DNA of 64,000 nucleotides from Antedon bifida. Lineage: Eukaryota; Echinodermata; Crinoidea; Comatulida; Antedonidae. Location of the stretch: the NCBI GenBank assembly GCA_963402885.1, contig OY727095.1, forward strand, positions 23,131,001 to 23,195,000. Reading direction: 5' to 3'. This document shows, piece after piece, positions 1-10,869 of the stretch (positions are counted from its first letter, which is position 1; each line of letters begins with the position of its first letter). The notes under the pieces are model-generated. The model saw only the letters and a list, made by a program, of their open reading frames with translations, did no database searches and was not told the DNA's origin. A program made the translations under genes and the position numbers.

Positions 1-614
1 TTTAATATAAAGAAAATGTAATCATCTATCAAATAAGACCATTTAAAAAATATTCTGACAAAAACTTAGTTAGTTACAGGTAAAAAAGTGTACTTTTACT
101 TATGTGAACAGCGCCCTTAATCTTTATTTTCCCAAAAATACCACATTTTATGTGGTTTCAGAAACTGAACTGGTTATAACTTTTTTTTATAGATTTGTTT
201 TACAGTTACTTGTAATTTACATACCACCTCTACCATTTACTACAGCTACTTCATTTACTTCAAGTAAATACATACAATTTAAATATACTAGAGGGTGAGC
301 TCGCTCCCCCTCTAGGAAGTGTAGACGATGGTTCTCGGAATGATAATGTTCTTCTTTTACGTTTTCTGTCGGTTACCATTATTGAAAATGCTTGACATTC
401 GTAAAACTAAACTATTCTGTTTCACAGTGTCTTAGATGATTAATAACATTTTAAAGTATAGTCTTTATTATTTGGTAGGGTCCTTATAGGGCGGAGGTGG
501 GGAGGCGGAGTTCATTTGACTCGAGGGAGGGGCTTATTCGAGGGATATATGTTAAATGTTTTAGTTTTAATAATATGGTAACATTTATAATCAAATGAAA
601 TCCTCTATCTAATA
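1..614. other. AT-rich sequence without a recognised gene
   Basis: Open frames here are short and have no recognisable motif. The only local structure is a G-rich patch near 480-530 that resembles the G-run of the adjacent tandem repeat. Confidence 0.5.
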
Positions 615-986
615 GATATGAAAAGTGGTAAAAAAGAATAACAAATGCTTGGTAAATTGTAGATAACAATGCGATGAATTCTACTACAAATAGTATAATT
701 GTGTTATTATAAATGTGGATGGGATGGACGTTTATTAGATAGTTGGTTTTGGGGGGGTGTGGGGGACGGTGATTATTATTCAAAGTGATGTTTTATTGGA
801 GATATGAAAAGTGGTAAAAAAGAATAACAAATGCTTGGTAAATTGTAGATAACAATGCGATGAATTCTACTACAAATAGTATAATTGTGTTATTATAAAT
901 GTGGATGGGATGGACGTTTATTAGATAGTTGGTTTTGGGGGGGTGTGGGGACGGTGATTATTATTCAAAGTGATGTTTTATTGGAG
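615..986. repeat. 186-bp tandem duplication, two copies
   Basis: Copy 1 is 615-800 and copy 2 is 801-986, head to tail. By eye they differ essentially only in one G of a G-run (five versus four G before ACGGTG). Such similarity implies a recent duplication or recent homogenisation. I see no coding capacity in the unit. Confidence 0.9.
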
Positions 987-2147
987 AGGCGTTTATTCAA
1001 ATAAATATCATCCTAATAAGTATTAATATATACGTTCCTAAAATAAACAAAAAACTAAAATGGCTATGACTAATGGCCAACTTAAGCTCCAGTCCTACTA
1101 TAGTATCTGTTTTTTTCTTCCGTCTTCCAAAGGGACACTGTATTGATTGATGGAAAGTGCCTGTTTCCAGTCACCTTTAGGGTCAAATCTATTATTTTAA
1201 CTGCTCCCTTGTGTATAAAAGAGAGAAAATAGTTGAAACCAAGTTGCTGCATAGTGAACTTATCATAAACCCGGAAATAACTTGACCGCCAAGAATTGAA
1301 ATTGAGTAGAAAATCTACTGTTGAAATCATAAATGTTGTTAAAAAACTCTTTATAATATCTTGCTAAGATAGAAATATGGAAAAATAGCGTCGAACTGCA
1401 CATTAATGTTATCAAATCTACGTTTCGCGGTACATCTGAGATAGATAAGGTAGGTATCCAAGGCGGAGATTTGTACCGAAGTTTTTGCATTGTGCTCGCC
1501 TATGTTAGGTAGAATCATAACCATACTTTATGAGGGCGCTATTTATGTAACGCTACGCGCGATGAAAAAGTGTGTCCCATTACTGCACACGCAAGAGCGT
1601 ACTATTTCGCTGCGCCAATGGGATTGTATAGGCGTATTGATATAGAGTTTTGTTGATGTTATGAGGCCTTGTTGCCCAGCAGAAAATAATCAGAACGATC
1701 ATTATGATAGTTGTGGTCGGCGAGTGCAGACCCGACTCGTTTTGGCCTAGCCATTTTTTAATGACATCTTGTTAAAAAACGGTAACTATTTCAGATATTT
1801 AACACACATTTGATGACTATTTATAAAAAAACTAACCTGAATATAATGTCAAGGCCTAGAAATATATCTATGACTATTAACCTACTTAAAAACATCATAG
1901 CCATCATGATTGATGTAGGCACAGACCATGTAAAGTGGCCCAACAAAATGGGGTTCATTTTTGGTCGGGTGAAATATCGTCCACATCGAGGCAATTTTGT
2001 GATAAATAAAAGTTGCCTGCAAGTATATTGTATTAATATTAATATTATTTTGTGATATGATTATGCTAGTAATGTATGCTAGACTTTTATAGAAATAGTA
2101 AATAATATTTCCTACTTAAATTATGTTTTTATACTATATTTGTAAAG
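987..2147. other. Sequence without a recognised gene
   Basis: Short open frames occur on both strands (for example 1082-1330 minus and 1810-2055 plus). None has a recognisable domain, a strong splice context or low-complexity coding bias, so no gene is called. Confidence 0.4.
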
Positions 2148-2251
2148 ACACCCCTACAAAAAGTGGTCCGATCCAAATGTGTACAGGCTTAATAAGTTTG
2201 CGCGTGCGCGCTGTACTACTGTGGACGGTTCCATTGTACATGTAGGGGTGT
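2148..2251. repeat. Short inverted-repeat element (MITE-like), copy 1
   Basis: The 104-bp interval begins ACACCCCTAC and ends with the inverse, GTAGGGGTGT. A diverged copy lies at about 3535-3619. The two also share the inner words GATCCAA, ACTGT and GTTCCATT, and an AT-rich downstream flank containing ATGTGCAAAT. The direct pair brackets the candidate exon at 2814-3081. It could be a small non-autonomous DNA element or part of a larger dispersed repeat. Confidence 0.5.
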
Positions 2252-2813
2252 GTTTTGTTTATGTGCAAATAAATATTTAAATCAAATATATTTTGATTAC
2301 TTTGAATATAAAATAAAATAATTATTAATTTAATATTGTTTCTTGTGTTTTTATTATCTTAATTTACTGATCATATCAACTTTTAATTTTGAGAATACCA
2401 ATCTTTTTTACATTATTGTATCACTGATTTAGTCACAACTTTGTAAGTATTTATATATTATTATGTTTTTATTTTAACTTATATTTCTTTTATCATTTTT
2501 TAGATTTTAAATTACTATTTATTTCTTTAAAAAAACATTTTATAATATACACACATGGATTGTAGTACTAGCTACTGCAGGCCTAAATATAAGCACTTTA
2601 TTTTTAAACAATGTGCATGAATTCTACTATTGTACTAACTATATATTTATAATAATCCTATATAAATCATAGGACTAATTTGTATATCAAGAATTATCTG
2701 GTCATAGCAAAAGATAAAAATATAATATATTCTATACATGGACTGTAATTACTTTCCATACATAATTTTATTTTAAAACATCAATCAAATATACTGCTTT
2801 TTTTCCTCTACAG

Positions 2814-3081
2814 TTGGTTGAAATGGAACCTTTTCAGTCACAAAAGGATCCACTAATGACATCAGTTGGTGCATTGCATCAACTGACTCCTGAGCTTGTG
2901 ACAAATGGTATCATTTGTGAAATATTGATTTCCATGAAATCACAACCTGGTCCAAAAGAAAGTTGGAAAGATGTTGCTACTGTTTTTTCGAATATGTATG
3001 GAAATACATATGCAGTTGATACTATTCGTAATAACATGAACTCTGTAAAACTGAAAACACAAAATCTAAAAAAAAAAAACG
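2814..3081 (+). CDS. Candidate internal coding exon, unknown product (SANT/Myb-like feel)
   Basis: An open frame of about 89 codons starts right after a strong acceptor (polypyrimidine tract ending CTCTACAG at 2813). It runs to a possible donor, AACG followed by GTATGC at 3082. The product is hydrophilic, with a C-terminal helix-rich part containing ESWKDVATVF and a lysine-rich end (NLKKKN). The tryptophan and basic spacing is reminiscent of SANT/Myb-like DNA-binding domains found in transposon-derived genes, but I cannot assign a family. If the donor is not used, the frame ends at 3098. An AATAAA-rich stretch near 3370-3382 could be the polyadenylation signal of this transcript. I see no convincing partner exon. 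It may be an isolated exon of a gene fragment. Confidence 0.4.
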
Positions 3082-3534
3082 GTATGCTGATAAACTAGCA
3101 AAGTTATATATTACATATTACTGTACCTGTATGTTGTTATTTGTATGTAAATGTTTAATGATTGAGCTACGCCTGCTGAGGTTATATTTTGAAAGGGAAT
3201 TATAAGATACGAAAGATTTAATGTTGTAAATACTATATGAATGAGTTTGAAGTTTATATTGAGACAAGGTTTTTGAAGAAAAAGAAAGGGAAAACAGTCA
3301 TTTAAAAAAAATGGAATTTTGCTCTCAAATGGATCTTAAATCTGCAGTTTGGTTTTCTTGTGATCCTGAAATAAAATAAAGATATATCATTTTATTATTT
3401 ATGTACATAATTCAGTGGTGCATGTAAATCTCAAACCTGGTTATTTTCAAATCTTATTATTGTGGAGTTTACATGTCAAATTAGTTTCATTAAATAAATT
3501 GAAATGTTGTTAATTAAATGTATTGCCATTTTGC

Positions 3535-3619
3535 CACCCCTATAAATGAATAGTATGATCCAACTCTTTGTATGTTCACTGTAGTATATTGAATTGTTCC
3601 ATTATGTTTATAGGGATGA
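3535..3619. repeat. Short inverted-repeat element, diverged copy 2
   Basis: It begins CACCCCTATAAA and ends TTTATAGGGATG, with internal words shared with the 2148-2251 copy in the same order and orientation. It is more AT-rich and more decayed than copy 1. Confidence 0.4.
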
Positions 3620-3679
3620 CTTATTAATGTGCAAATATTTAAATAAACAACAGATACAGCAGCCATTTTGAATCTGGTG

Positions 3680-4180
3680 GTCATCTTTTAAATTTGATTG
3701 CTTAAATTTATTTATTTTCCATTTTGAACGGCCATCTTGGATTTTGGTTGAATGTAATGTTGAATACAATATCTTCTATGATTCACATTAATCACAGTAA
3801 AATTATGTGGGCCATTTTGGATTTTGGTGGCCATTTTGAATTTTGGCAGCCATTTTGAATGCTGATATTCTCTTACATTGTGGCCATTTTGAATGCATCA
3901 TTATTTTTTTCCAATGTAGTGGTCAGAAATGTAATTCACCAAGTAAAATTGTGAAAACTGTCGGCCATTTTGAATTTTGGCAGCCATTTTGGATTATGGC
4001 GGCCATTTTGAATGCTAATATTCTCTCGCATTGTGGCCATTTTTAATGCATCATTAATTTTCCCCGATGTAGTGGTCAGAAATGTGATTCACCAAGTAAA
4101 ATTCACTCGTAAAATTGTGTCGCTGTCGGCCATTTTGAATTTTGGCAGCCATTTTGGATTATGGCGGCCATTTTCATATA
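3680..4180. repeat. GGCCATTTTG-rich tandem repeat block
   Basis: The words GGCCATTTTGAAT, GCAGCCATTTTG and GCGGCCATTTT recur many times. A higher-order unit of about 153-165 bp is visible: AATGCTGATATTCTCT near 3859 reappears as AATGCTAATATTCTCT near 4011, and GTAGTGGTCAGAAATGT near 3917 reappears near 4070. The short frames over this block (3843-4046 and 4012-4197) are by-products of the repeat and are not called as genes. Confidence 0.8.
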
Positions 4181-5049
4181 GACTGTCGGGTATCTAGAAT
4201 ACATCATACTTTCAGGTTTTTAAAAACACTTTTAAGAGTTAACAAAATCAGTTACATTAGTTACAGTATAATACATCATTAATGTAGTGTTATAACATAG
4301 GCCCCATCTATGCATATTAAAAAGCCGGACACAATTTTTTGTACTATAAATGCGTTACAAAAGGTGCCGATTTTGGCGCCTTGAAAAAGCCCGTAACTTC
4401 ACTTCTCGTTATTCTATATAGCTCTATGACATGTCATTTTAAAGCATTTTTTGAGCTCTTTAATATGAAATAATAAAAAAATGCATTTATATAATTTTAA
4501 ATTTTCATGATTCTACCTATGTCAGAATTAACCATAATTTATATATAGACTAGCTGCTACTATACTACCTAGCCTATGCCTACTACTCACTAGCTAGATA
4601 GGGTCAGGCCTACCACTGTACTAGCTAGCTAGCTAGGCTAATCAATGCGATAAGTTTCAATTTTCTAGGCCAATCATCGTAAGATTAGCCAGTATTCTCA
4701 GATTTCAACTTCAGGGCAAAAACTGATATTCACCTGTACTGTATACGCGGACAAAACGTACATCCTTGGGCCTAGGCGTTAAAGTGAAAAAGGTCAGCTA
4801 AGGCTAGAGATAATAAAAACGGATATATGCGATAGCCTAGTAACAACAATAATACATATTTAGCGACATACCATATATTTGTATCTAGTTTTGGCCAATC
4901 TGTAACAAAAACCAATTCCATCGTTTAATTTTAACTGCCGAGACCACACACACACACACACAACAAATAAACGCTGACTGACGAGAGTCAGTACCAGAAA
5001 AAAAAAACATAGAATAAACTATGACACGCCATCAGTGACAAACGTGATG
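4181..5049. other. Non-coding stretch with TAGGCCTA words and a (CA)n run
   Basis: The stretch 4540-4700 is packed with CTAGCTAG and TAGGCCTA-type words. A short CA dinucleotide microsatellite lies at about 4946-4961. No coding signal is seen. Confidence 0.5.
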
Positions 5050-5880
5050 ATGATGATTACTGCCTTTCCGCTGAAAAGTCTGCCGACATTTCCGCTTGGG
5101 CTGCTCCGTAAATCTCTTTTACCAGATTCTTCCAGTCTGATCTTTCATTGGCTAGTTCTTTAAGTTGTTTAATGTCTTTCTTGGTTTTCAATTTGTCCGG
5201 GATACTTGATGTTTCTGTTCTGCTTATAAAGGGTGAGTAGGTCGTTGCTGAGAGCTATTGGTAGGGTGGTTCTCGGTCTTCCTCGAAATTTTATATTGGT
5301 AGTGTTGCTGAAATAATAGGTTATTGCTGTCTGTGAAATGTGTCAAGTTTATGTGCTTCTTCTTTTGTGAGTCCCCATTACATGTTTCAGAGTTGTAGAG
5401 TAATATACTTTTAACTAGTAAGTTGTACAGCTTGATACGTATTTTTAATTTGATTTTAACTTTTCGAAACAAAATCTACATCATCAGCATATGATATCTC
5501 TTGAGATATTTCTGTTTGGTTAATTGTTCTGATTCCTCATAGGGCAGACTCAAGGTAAACAGTGAATAAGACCGGGCTTAAGCTATCTCCTTGAGGGGTG
5601 CCGATGTTGGTTTGGAATATTGGCTGTTCTTTGCCCCTTTTATTTTTAGATTTAGTCCGGTTTCACTCAGCAGAAATCTAACGATCCTAAGTTCATCTTC
5701 GTCTATAATATGTTTGAGTATGTCGAGAAGTTTGTTTCTATCCACGTTGTCGAAGGCGCTTGACATATCTATACAAACTACCTTGACAAACGTATACGTT
5801 TGAAATAAAAACCAAACTCTAAACGTCGTTTTCTGTTTTTCTATGTCTGTGAAGGCAAGTAAGTGAAGGACTTGCATCGG
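5050..5880 (-). pseudogene. Non-LTR retrotransposon (LINE) reverse transcriptase remnant
   Basis: Read on the minus strand, the frame 5877-5578 carries the RT motif CIDMSSAFDNVDRNKLL (palm aspartate) and a following DEDELRIVRFLLSETGL. After a frame change come GTPQGDSLSPVLF (about 5600-5562) and the catalytic box YADD (5491-5480). A further frame change leads to the thumb-like LYNLLVKSILLYNSETC (5472-5224). The order matches the C-terminal half of a LINE RT, with at least two frameshifts. The 3' side reaches ATCATCATCATCA near 5040, the kind of short microsatellite tail some LINE clades have. The copy is 5'-truncated: endonuclease and N-terminal RT are missing. It abuts the Penelope-like element. 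The clade is not assigned. Confidence 0.8.
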
Positions 5881-5907
5881 CCTTGGTTAATTATGAAAAA
5901 TTTGAAA

Positions 5908-5920
5908 GAACATTAATGAT
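5908..5920. repeat. 13-bp target-site duplication, left copy
   Basis: GAACATTAATGAT occurs here and again, identically, at 7192-7204, directly bounding the Penelope-like element between them. Confidence 0.75.
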
Positions 5921-7191
5921 AAAATATAATAGTTAATTATATCTCTATTTTATTTACCTGACGTTTCGCCAACTATCAGTTGGCTTTCTCAAAGTGTAGT
6001 GACACGTATGTCACAATTGACCTCTAGATGACGGGGTCAACACATTGGTCCACACTTGACTGAGTTTGTAACCGCCCTCATCTCTATTGGGGGTCTTCTT
6101 CCTGATCCAGATGGATTCCTTAACCCAGCGTCTTAATCTGACCGATTCCCTGTCAACTACTTTCAAATTCTCCCAATCAATGGCGTGATTTGTCTGCGCA
6201 GCATGGTCAGTGATTGCTGACTTGTTGATTTCTGTTTGCGATTGTTTGCGTTGTGATCGTGTGTACGCTCGTTCCGAGACCAAATCAACGTTCTTTTGAT
6301 GTTCTTTTAGTCGAGTGCCCAATTTTCGTCCTGTCTCACCGATATACGATCTGTTGCAACCAGCACAGGGGATCTTGTATACGCAATCTGTAATACTGAG
6401 GGATGGTACCTTATCTTTTGGATGTACAAGCTGCTTTCGGATGGTGTCCAAAGGTCTAACTGCGGTGGCAACACCTGCTTTTCTGAAATGTCGTTGCACA
6501 ACCTCCGTTACTCCTTTTACATACGGAATGACTACCATCGTTTTGTCCATCGTTCGGCTTGTCCAATTCTGCCCTAGGTTTGTTGTCTTTAGTTGTGTTC
6601 ATGTCGGTTTGTACTTTTTTGAAAGTCCACTTAGGATAACCACATTGTGCTAGAGCATCTTTGATGTGACGTTCTTCTTTGTTTTTCTCTCAGTTATGAG
6701 TTTTTCTTTTCTGTCGAAAAGTGTTCTCACAACTTACAATTTGTGGTTTAGAGCGTGATGTGCATTGAAATTGAGGTATTGGTCTGTGTTTGATTTCTTT
6801 CTGTAAACCGTTAACTTTAACGAACCATCCTCCTTTCTATGGACCAGTGAGTCTAGAAACGGAAGTTTCCCTTCATTTTCTTCTTCATATGTAAACTTGA
6901 TGTTGTTAGTGGTATCTACATTGTTTAAATGTTTTATGATTTCCAGTGTGTCATCCACGTATCTGACTCACAAATTAGGTTTAAGATCTGGAGGTGGCGT
7001 ACTAATAGCTTTCTTTTCTAGCTATTCCATATATAGGTTTGCTACAATCGGTGACACTGGACTGCTCCGAATTTCTGGTAATATATCTGACCTTGGAAAG
7101 TAAAATATGTCGTTGTTAATACGAACCGTAATAACTCTACAATGTCTTGAACATTCAGCATTGTGCGGTTTTTCAAATCCTTTTTTTTAAT
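5921..7191 (-). mobile_element. Penelope-like retroelement, 5'-truncated and broken
   Basis: On the minus strand the RT part includes RTMLNVQDIVELL (about 7170-7130), SPVSPIVANLYME (about 7070-7030) and the catalytic RYVDDT (about 6965-6947). [14 protein letters not shown] and [12 protein letters not shown] follow in the frame 6958-6734. Downstream, 6550-6011 is a 179-residue open frame with a GIY-YIG endonuclease: CVYKIPCAGCNRSYIGETG and RLKEH. RT followed by GIY-YIG is diagnostic of Penelope-like elements. A TGA sits four codons upstream of YVDD and frames change between RT and endonuclease, so the copy is dead. Most of the N-terminal RT is missing. A 13-bp target duplication bounds it. The 3' end (plus 5940-6000) holds the hairpin GCCAACTGATAGTTGGC followed by GAAACGTC, typical of the terminal repeat of these elements. 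Confidence 0.92.
5955..5992 (-). ncRNA. Hammerhead-ribozyme-like hairpin at the Penelope 3' end
   Basis: The minus strand reads CTTTGAGAAA, then the 7-bp stem GCCAACT/AGTTGGC with a GAT loop, then GAAACGTC. Penelope-like elements are known to carry hammerhead motifs whose core is CUGANGA, stem II, GAAA. Stem II and GAAAC are present. The CUGANGA box is degenerate (CTTTGAGA), so cleavage is unlikely in this copy. Confidence 0.45.
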
Positions 7192-7204
7192 GAACATTAA
7201 TGAT
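7192..7204. repeat. 13-bp target-site duplication, right copy
   Basis: It is identical to 5908-5920 (GAACATTAATGAT). Confidence 0.75.
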
Positions 7205-7269
7205 CTTAAGATAAAAAATTAATTCGGACACTTATCGCAAAATAAGAAATCATACCGAAAATAAAAGAA

Positions 7270-7815
7270 AGAGAGCATCGAAAGACACAATGGCTGTAAT
7301 GTCACAGCTACTTTATGGGAGTAAATCAATTAAACAGTCACCGCACAAAGTTGCATCATACTTTAAATCGTCTATACATTTTGGTAGTAGTCTAAGGCAA
7401 ATTCGATGATTGCAATGATTACGCGTAAATTACTTTCTCATACAAAGGACCAAGATATGTTTCTTCCTCTAATACCCTTGTTAGGCCTATATGGTTTCCC
7501 AACTTGAAGAAAGACATTATCAAACTTTAACAAGTTCAAAATAGAGCCATTAAGTCAGAATTGCAACAGCTATCTGCTGATGAAAGGCTACACGGATTCC
7601 CTACCATACAACCGATTATAGAAGAGACCGCTGTAATATATGTTCGAGACATATATGTCCGCCAAAAAACAGGAGGTCACTTCCTCAGAGGCCACTAAAC
7701 ACTATACTAAAAGCCAAGCACAACACCAAAACAAGAGACACTTTTTTACACTAGAATCAGAGATAGTGGAACGCATTACCACATATATTATAGACAGTAC
7801 CACTATAAACACTAT
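7270..7815 (+). pseudogene. LINE reverse transcriptase C-terminal remnant
   Basis: Plus-strand translation across several frames gives RPIWFPNLKKDIIKL (about 7480-7530), QVQNRAIKSELQQLS (about 7535-7580), then PTIQPIIEE, KTGGHFLRG and TRIRDSGTHYH. This is the typical C-terminal end of Jockey/CR1-type RTs: a surviving VRPVW-type motif, then the VQNRA helix. Stops and frame changes are frequent. No RT catalytic core is left. The frame 7640-7825 is only one of the shifted pieces. Confidence 0.6.
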
Positions 7816-8181
7816 AACACATTAACATATCCAAGAGAGGAGGCAGTCAATACGAGTATTATCTCATTTGCCTCCTGATTCACTTAAGGAAAGAACCAAT
7901 ATACTGTAATTTGATTTGGCCTGGCGGAATTAACGAGCAAGTTTCTTAACACATAAAAGAACACGACAATTATGGATTAAGATCGTTTTTAAAGAGTCCA
8001 CATGTAAAGAGAAATTGTATATGCTTAGTAATTTGTTAAGAGATGTGGTTCGATCAAGCCAATTAAAATGTACAAGTAGTGTGCGTGAAAAAACAACATT
8101 GCGTTTATATTGGAACATATAACTAAACAAGAACATGATGATTATATGATTCTCAGAAACGAACTGAAAGTGAGTATTTTT
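7816..8181. other. No recognised feature
   Basis: AT-rich sequence between the LINE remnant and the small Helitron-like element. I see nothing in it. Confidence 0.4.
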
Positions 8182-8333
8182 AGTCGCGTGCAACGCGACT
8201 CTACAGCTTACTATGTCGGTCGGTTGGTCGGTCGGTCGGTTGGTTGGTCGGTCGGTCGGTCGGTCGGTCGGTCGGTCGGTTGGTCGGTAAACACTAACTT
8301 GAGCACGCGACTGCAGCCATGTATATGGCCTTG
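8182..8333 (+). mobile_element. Tiny Helitron-like (HINE-type) element with GGTC core
   Basis: The left end is the near-perfect palindrome AGTCGCGT-GCA-ACGCGACT (8182-8200). The right side carries the inverse arm CACGCGACT (8304-8312), followed by the hairpin GCCAT-GTAT-ATGGC (8316-8329) and CTTG|T. The core 8214-8288 is a GGTC/GGTT tetranucleotide array. A palindromic left end whose arm recurs inside the right end just before a terminal hairpin, together with a GTCY-type microsatellite core, is the known layout of non-autonomous Helentron/Helitron2-type elements. At about 152 bp it has no coding capacity. Confidence 0.65.
8214..8288 (+). repeat. (GGTC)n/(GGTT)n microsatellite
   Basis: About 18 tetranucleotide units, mostly GGTC with interspersed GGTT, form the core of the surrounding small element. 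Confidence 0.95.
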
Positions 8334-9500
8334 TTTTATGCTGGATAGGATGGATTAAACAATCAGGAACGGTAAGATGGTTAAGCTTAGGCCTAATTTG
8401 TTATCAAATAATAAAATTGCACTAAAAGAAAAGGAGAAGCACAAACTTATTTAATTTTTAAAACCCAATTATGATTTCTTAATCATTAAGTGCTGAGTTA
8501 TAAACTAGAATATTGCACTGTAAATCATGCAGAACAGAAATAAATCCTAAGAACGCTGGGTGGTCTAAACATTGCTTAATTTCAACGTAGGGTTACAATT
8601 ATTCATATAAAAAATCATTCATTAGGCTAAAGGAAGAGGTGTTGCTTTATATTTGGAGAATGGTGTAGGCATATCAGGGACCAGTTGAAGACAGGTATGG
8701 GTAAAGATTTATATGGAGGAAAAGTATATACTTTTAGATTGTGTATGTAGTGAAATCAAAACAACTAAAAGTTATGTGAGACGTTGACGAAATATTTCAG
8801 TCAAGGAGATACAGGATGTTTTGTGATTGGAAACTTCAATTCAACTATGGCGAGATTAATTTGAAGCCTAAGCACTTTTTAAGGCAGGATTATTGATGCT
8901 GCTTTTGAAATCTTAGATTGTCATTAGTGATGTTTCTGTCTACCCACCTACTGACTTCTTTGATTAATGATACCGTTTTGTGTCATTTGACGTCCAGTAT
9001 TTGTTCACTAACATTCTGCTTTCAAAGACTAGTGACATTATTCTAGATAGAGTTTATAATAAGAATATATCACTACTCTCTTAACATAAATACGCTACCA
9101 GTAAGTAAACTAATTAGAGAGAAATTAATATGATTGCTACAGTATAAACAAATTGATGGTGTATCTGGCAATGGGATTGCATCTTGGATCCGTTTTATGA
9201 CTGAGTTAGAACATTTAACTATATTGTAACACTTCACAATTTGCTTGATGAGAAGTTGCCAGTTAAATTTAGCATTAAAGTTATCCTAAAATATTAATAA
9301 TTGACAGTTGTTGTTTTGTGCTATATAGTGTTAGAACTTATTGTACAGTAACTGTTTAAGTAGTTGCGTGGTGTAAAGTATTCTTTGAATATTCTGTGAT
9401 TGTGTTTACTTAGTTTTTTTATGTATGTTTTTTGGTCGCACCTTCACATGCCAGGTGGCACTGATACAAGTTCAGTACCATGATTACATTATTTTATTAT
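8334..9500. other. No recognised gene; possible eroded LINE endonuclease
   Basis: Around 8820-8850 the plus strand can be read as VIGNFNST, weakly resembling the GDFN box of LINE endonucleases. The context is too eroded to call. The rest is AT-rich and featureless. Confidence 0.3.
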
Positions 9501-9502
9501 TA

Positions 9503-10537
9503 CACTGTAAAAAATAATTCGGATTTTACACCATATTTTCGTGTAAATTTGTTTCCTCCTTGGAGTAAACTCCTTTTCCTTCAATTTGGGTGTAAGTTTT
9601 TAAGATTGTGAGTACCTCACAGTGGGAAACTATAATATTCCCTTCTTTTGAGGTAATCTAATAAAGTTACACATTCGGCATGGGTAAAGTCCGACGGTTA
9701 CACTACGAAAGGGGTAAACTTTCTCCGGAAGTTTCCCCCAAATGCGCGAGAATTGTATTACCCTGGATTCACAAGTAAGTGCGGAAAGCATGTGATATGA
9801 CGACTGTCGCGTGGAACAAGTGCATATTTTTAATAATTATTTTTATTTTGCATATAAGACCTATTTTTGCCTGATGACTTTTACATTGCTTATCCTAGAT
9901 TTCCGTATGATTACATTGTTTTTATTGTTATTTATTATTATTGTATGCCTAAATGTAGCCGACATGATCTAGCCCAGTTGTTAGTTGATTATCTTTGACG
10001 GTTCAAGTAATTTAATTGAAGAATGTTTAAACAAATGGCAAGCTCACTTTACTGCAGACCACGTTATTTCTGTGTTTTTCTATATTAATATCATTAAAAA
10101 TAAAAGATTTTAAAATAATATTTTAGAATAGAATAGTACATGGTAGGCCATATTTAATAAACATTTTTGTTCTGTAAATTTATGTTTAATTTTGATCAAT
10201 AAAAAATCATGTGATTTCTTCTTTTTTTTAATTTTGTTTCTGTTTTTGAGGAAAACCAACTTAAACCGACATTTTGGTGTAACCAGATTACCCAAAATAG
10301 TTGGTTGCTACTTTGCTGCCACCAAAAACTGGTGTAAAAAAACATTTCATTAAAAGTTGGGTATTGTAACCCGAAATACCCGGGTAAACTTAGTTTTCCC
10401 TGGCCAAGGAAACATCAACTTTCCCAATTTTTGGTAACATTTCCCATAGGGGGAAATCAGAGTTTACTCCACTAATTGGTGGCAGCCTGGTAGCACCCAC
10501 TTTTAGGGGAAAACTAAGCATATATTTTTTTACAGTG
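9503..10537. mobile_element. Terminal-inverted-repeat DNA element with TA target site
   Basis: The left end CACTGTAAAAAATA (9503) is matched by TATTTTTTTACAGTG at the right end (10537), and both outer flanks are TA (9501-9502 and 10538-10539). Inside each arm, words such as GGTAA, GTAAAC and GGGTA recur in both orientations, giving sub-terminal repeats. The 1.03-kb body has no sizeable open frame, so this is non-autonomous. A TA duplication suggests Tc1/mariner-like or a similarly TA-specific family. The superfamily is not assigned. Confidence 0.75.
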
Positions 10538-10539
10538 TA

Positions 10540-10869
10540 TAAAACTAAGACAAATAGATTCGCAAACTCATTTGTTCCGTCTATCGCAAGGTAGATAGAT
10601 AATAGGCATTTTTGATTTTGTTGATGATATGACTATGACTTGATATTGATGTAGGCCTAGATAACTTAAGGATAGAATTTAGTTTTTGTAATATTGTGGA
10701 CGAATAAAGTTTTCTTATCTTAATGAACAATTCCTGTCTATATCCAGATTTCGTGTAAGGTAGTAATTTACAAGCATTTGAATAAAGTAAGTCAACAATA
10801 AACATACCATAATTCAATTTAACTACACATTATATAGTTAGGTTATTCCTGTATAAATGTCGCATCTAC
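10540..10869. other. No recognised feature
   Basis: AT-rich spacer between the TA-flanked element and the candidate first exon. Nothing is recognised. Confidence 0.35.

Noticed and set aside
3843..4197. Two overlapping plus frames with repeated hydrophobic/histidine-containing sequence
   Set aside because: They are translations of the GGCCATTTTG tandem repeat, with no start context or family motif.
8820..8850. VIGNFNST resembling a LINE endonuclease GDFN box
   Set aside because: A single short match in a heavily eroded context, with no SDH box or RT in register nearby.
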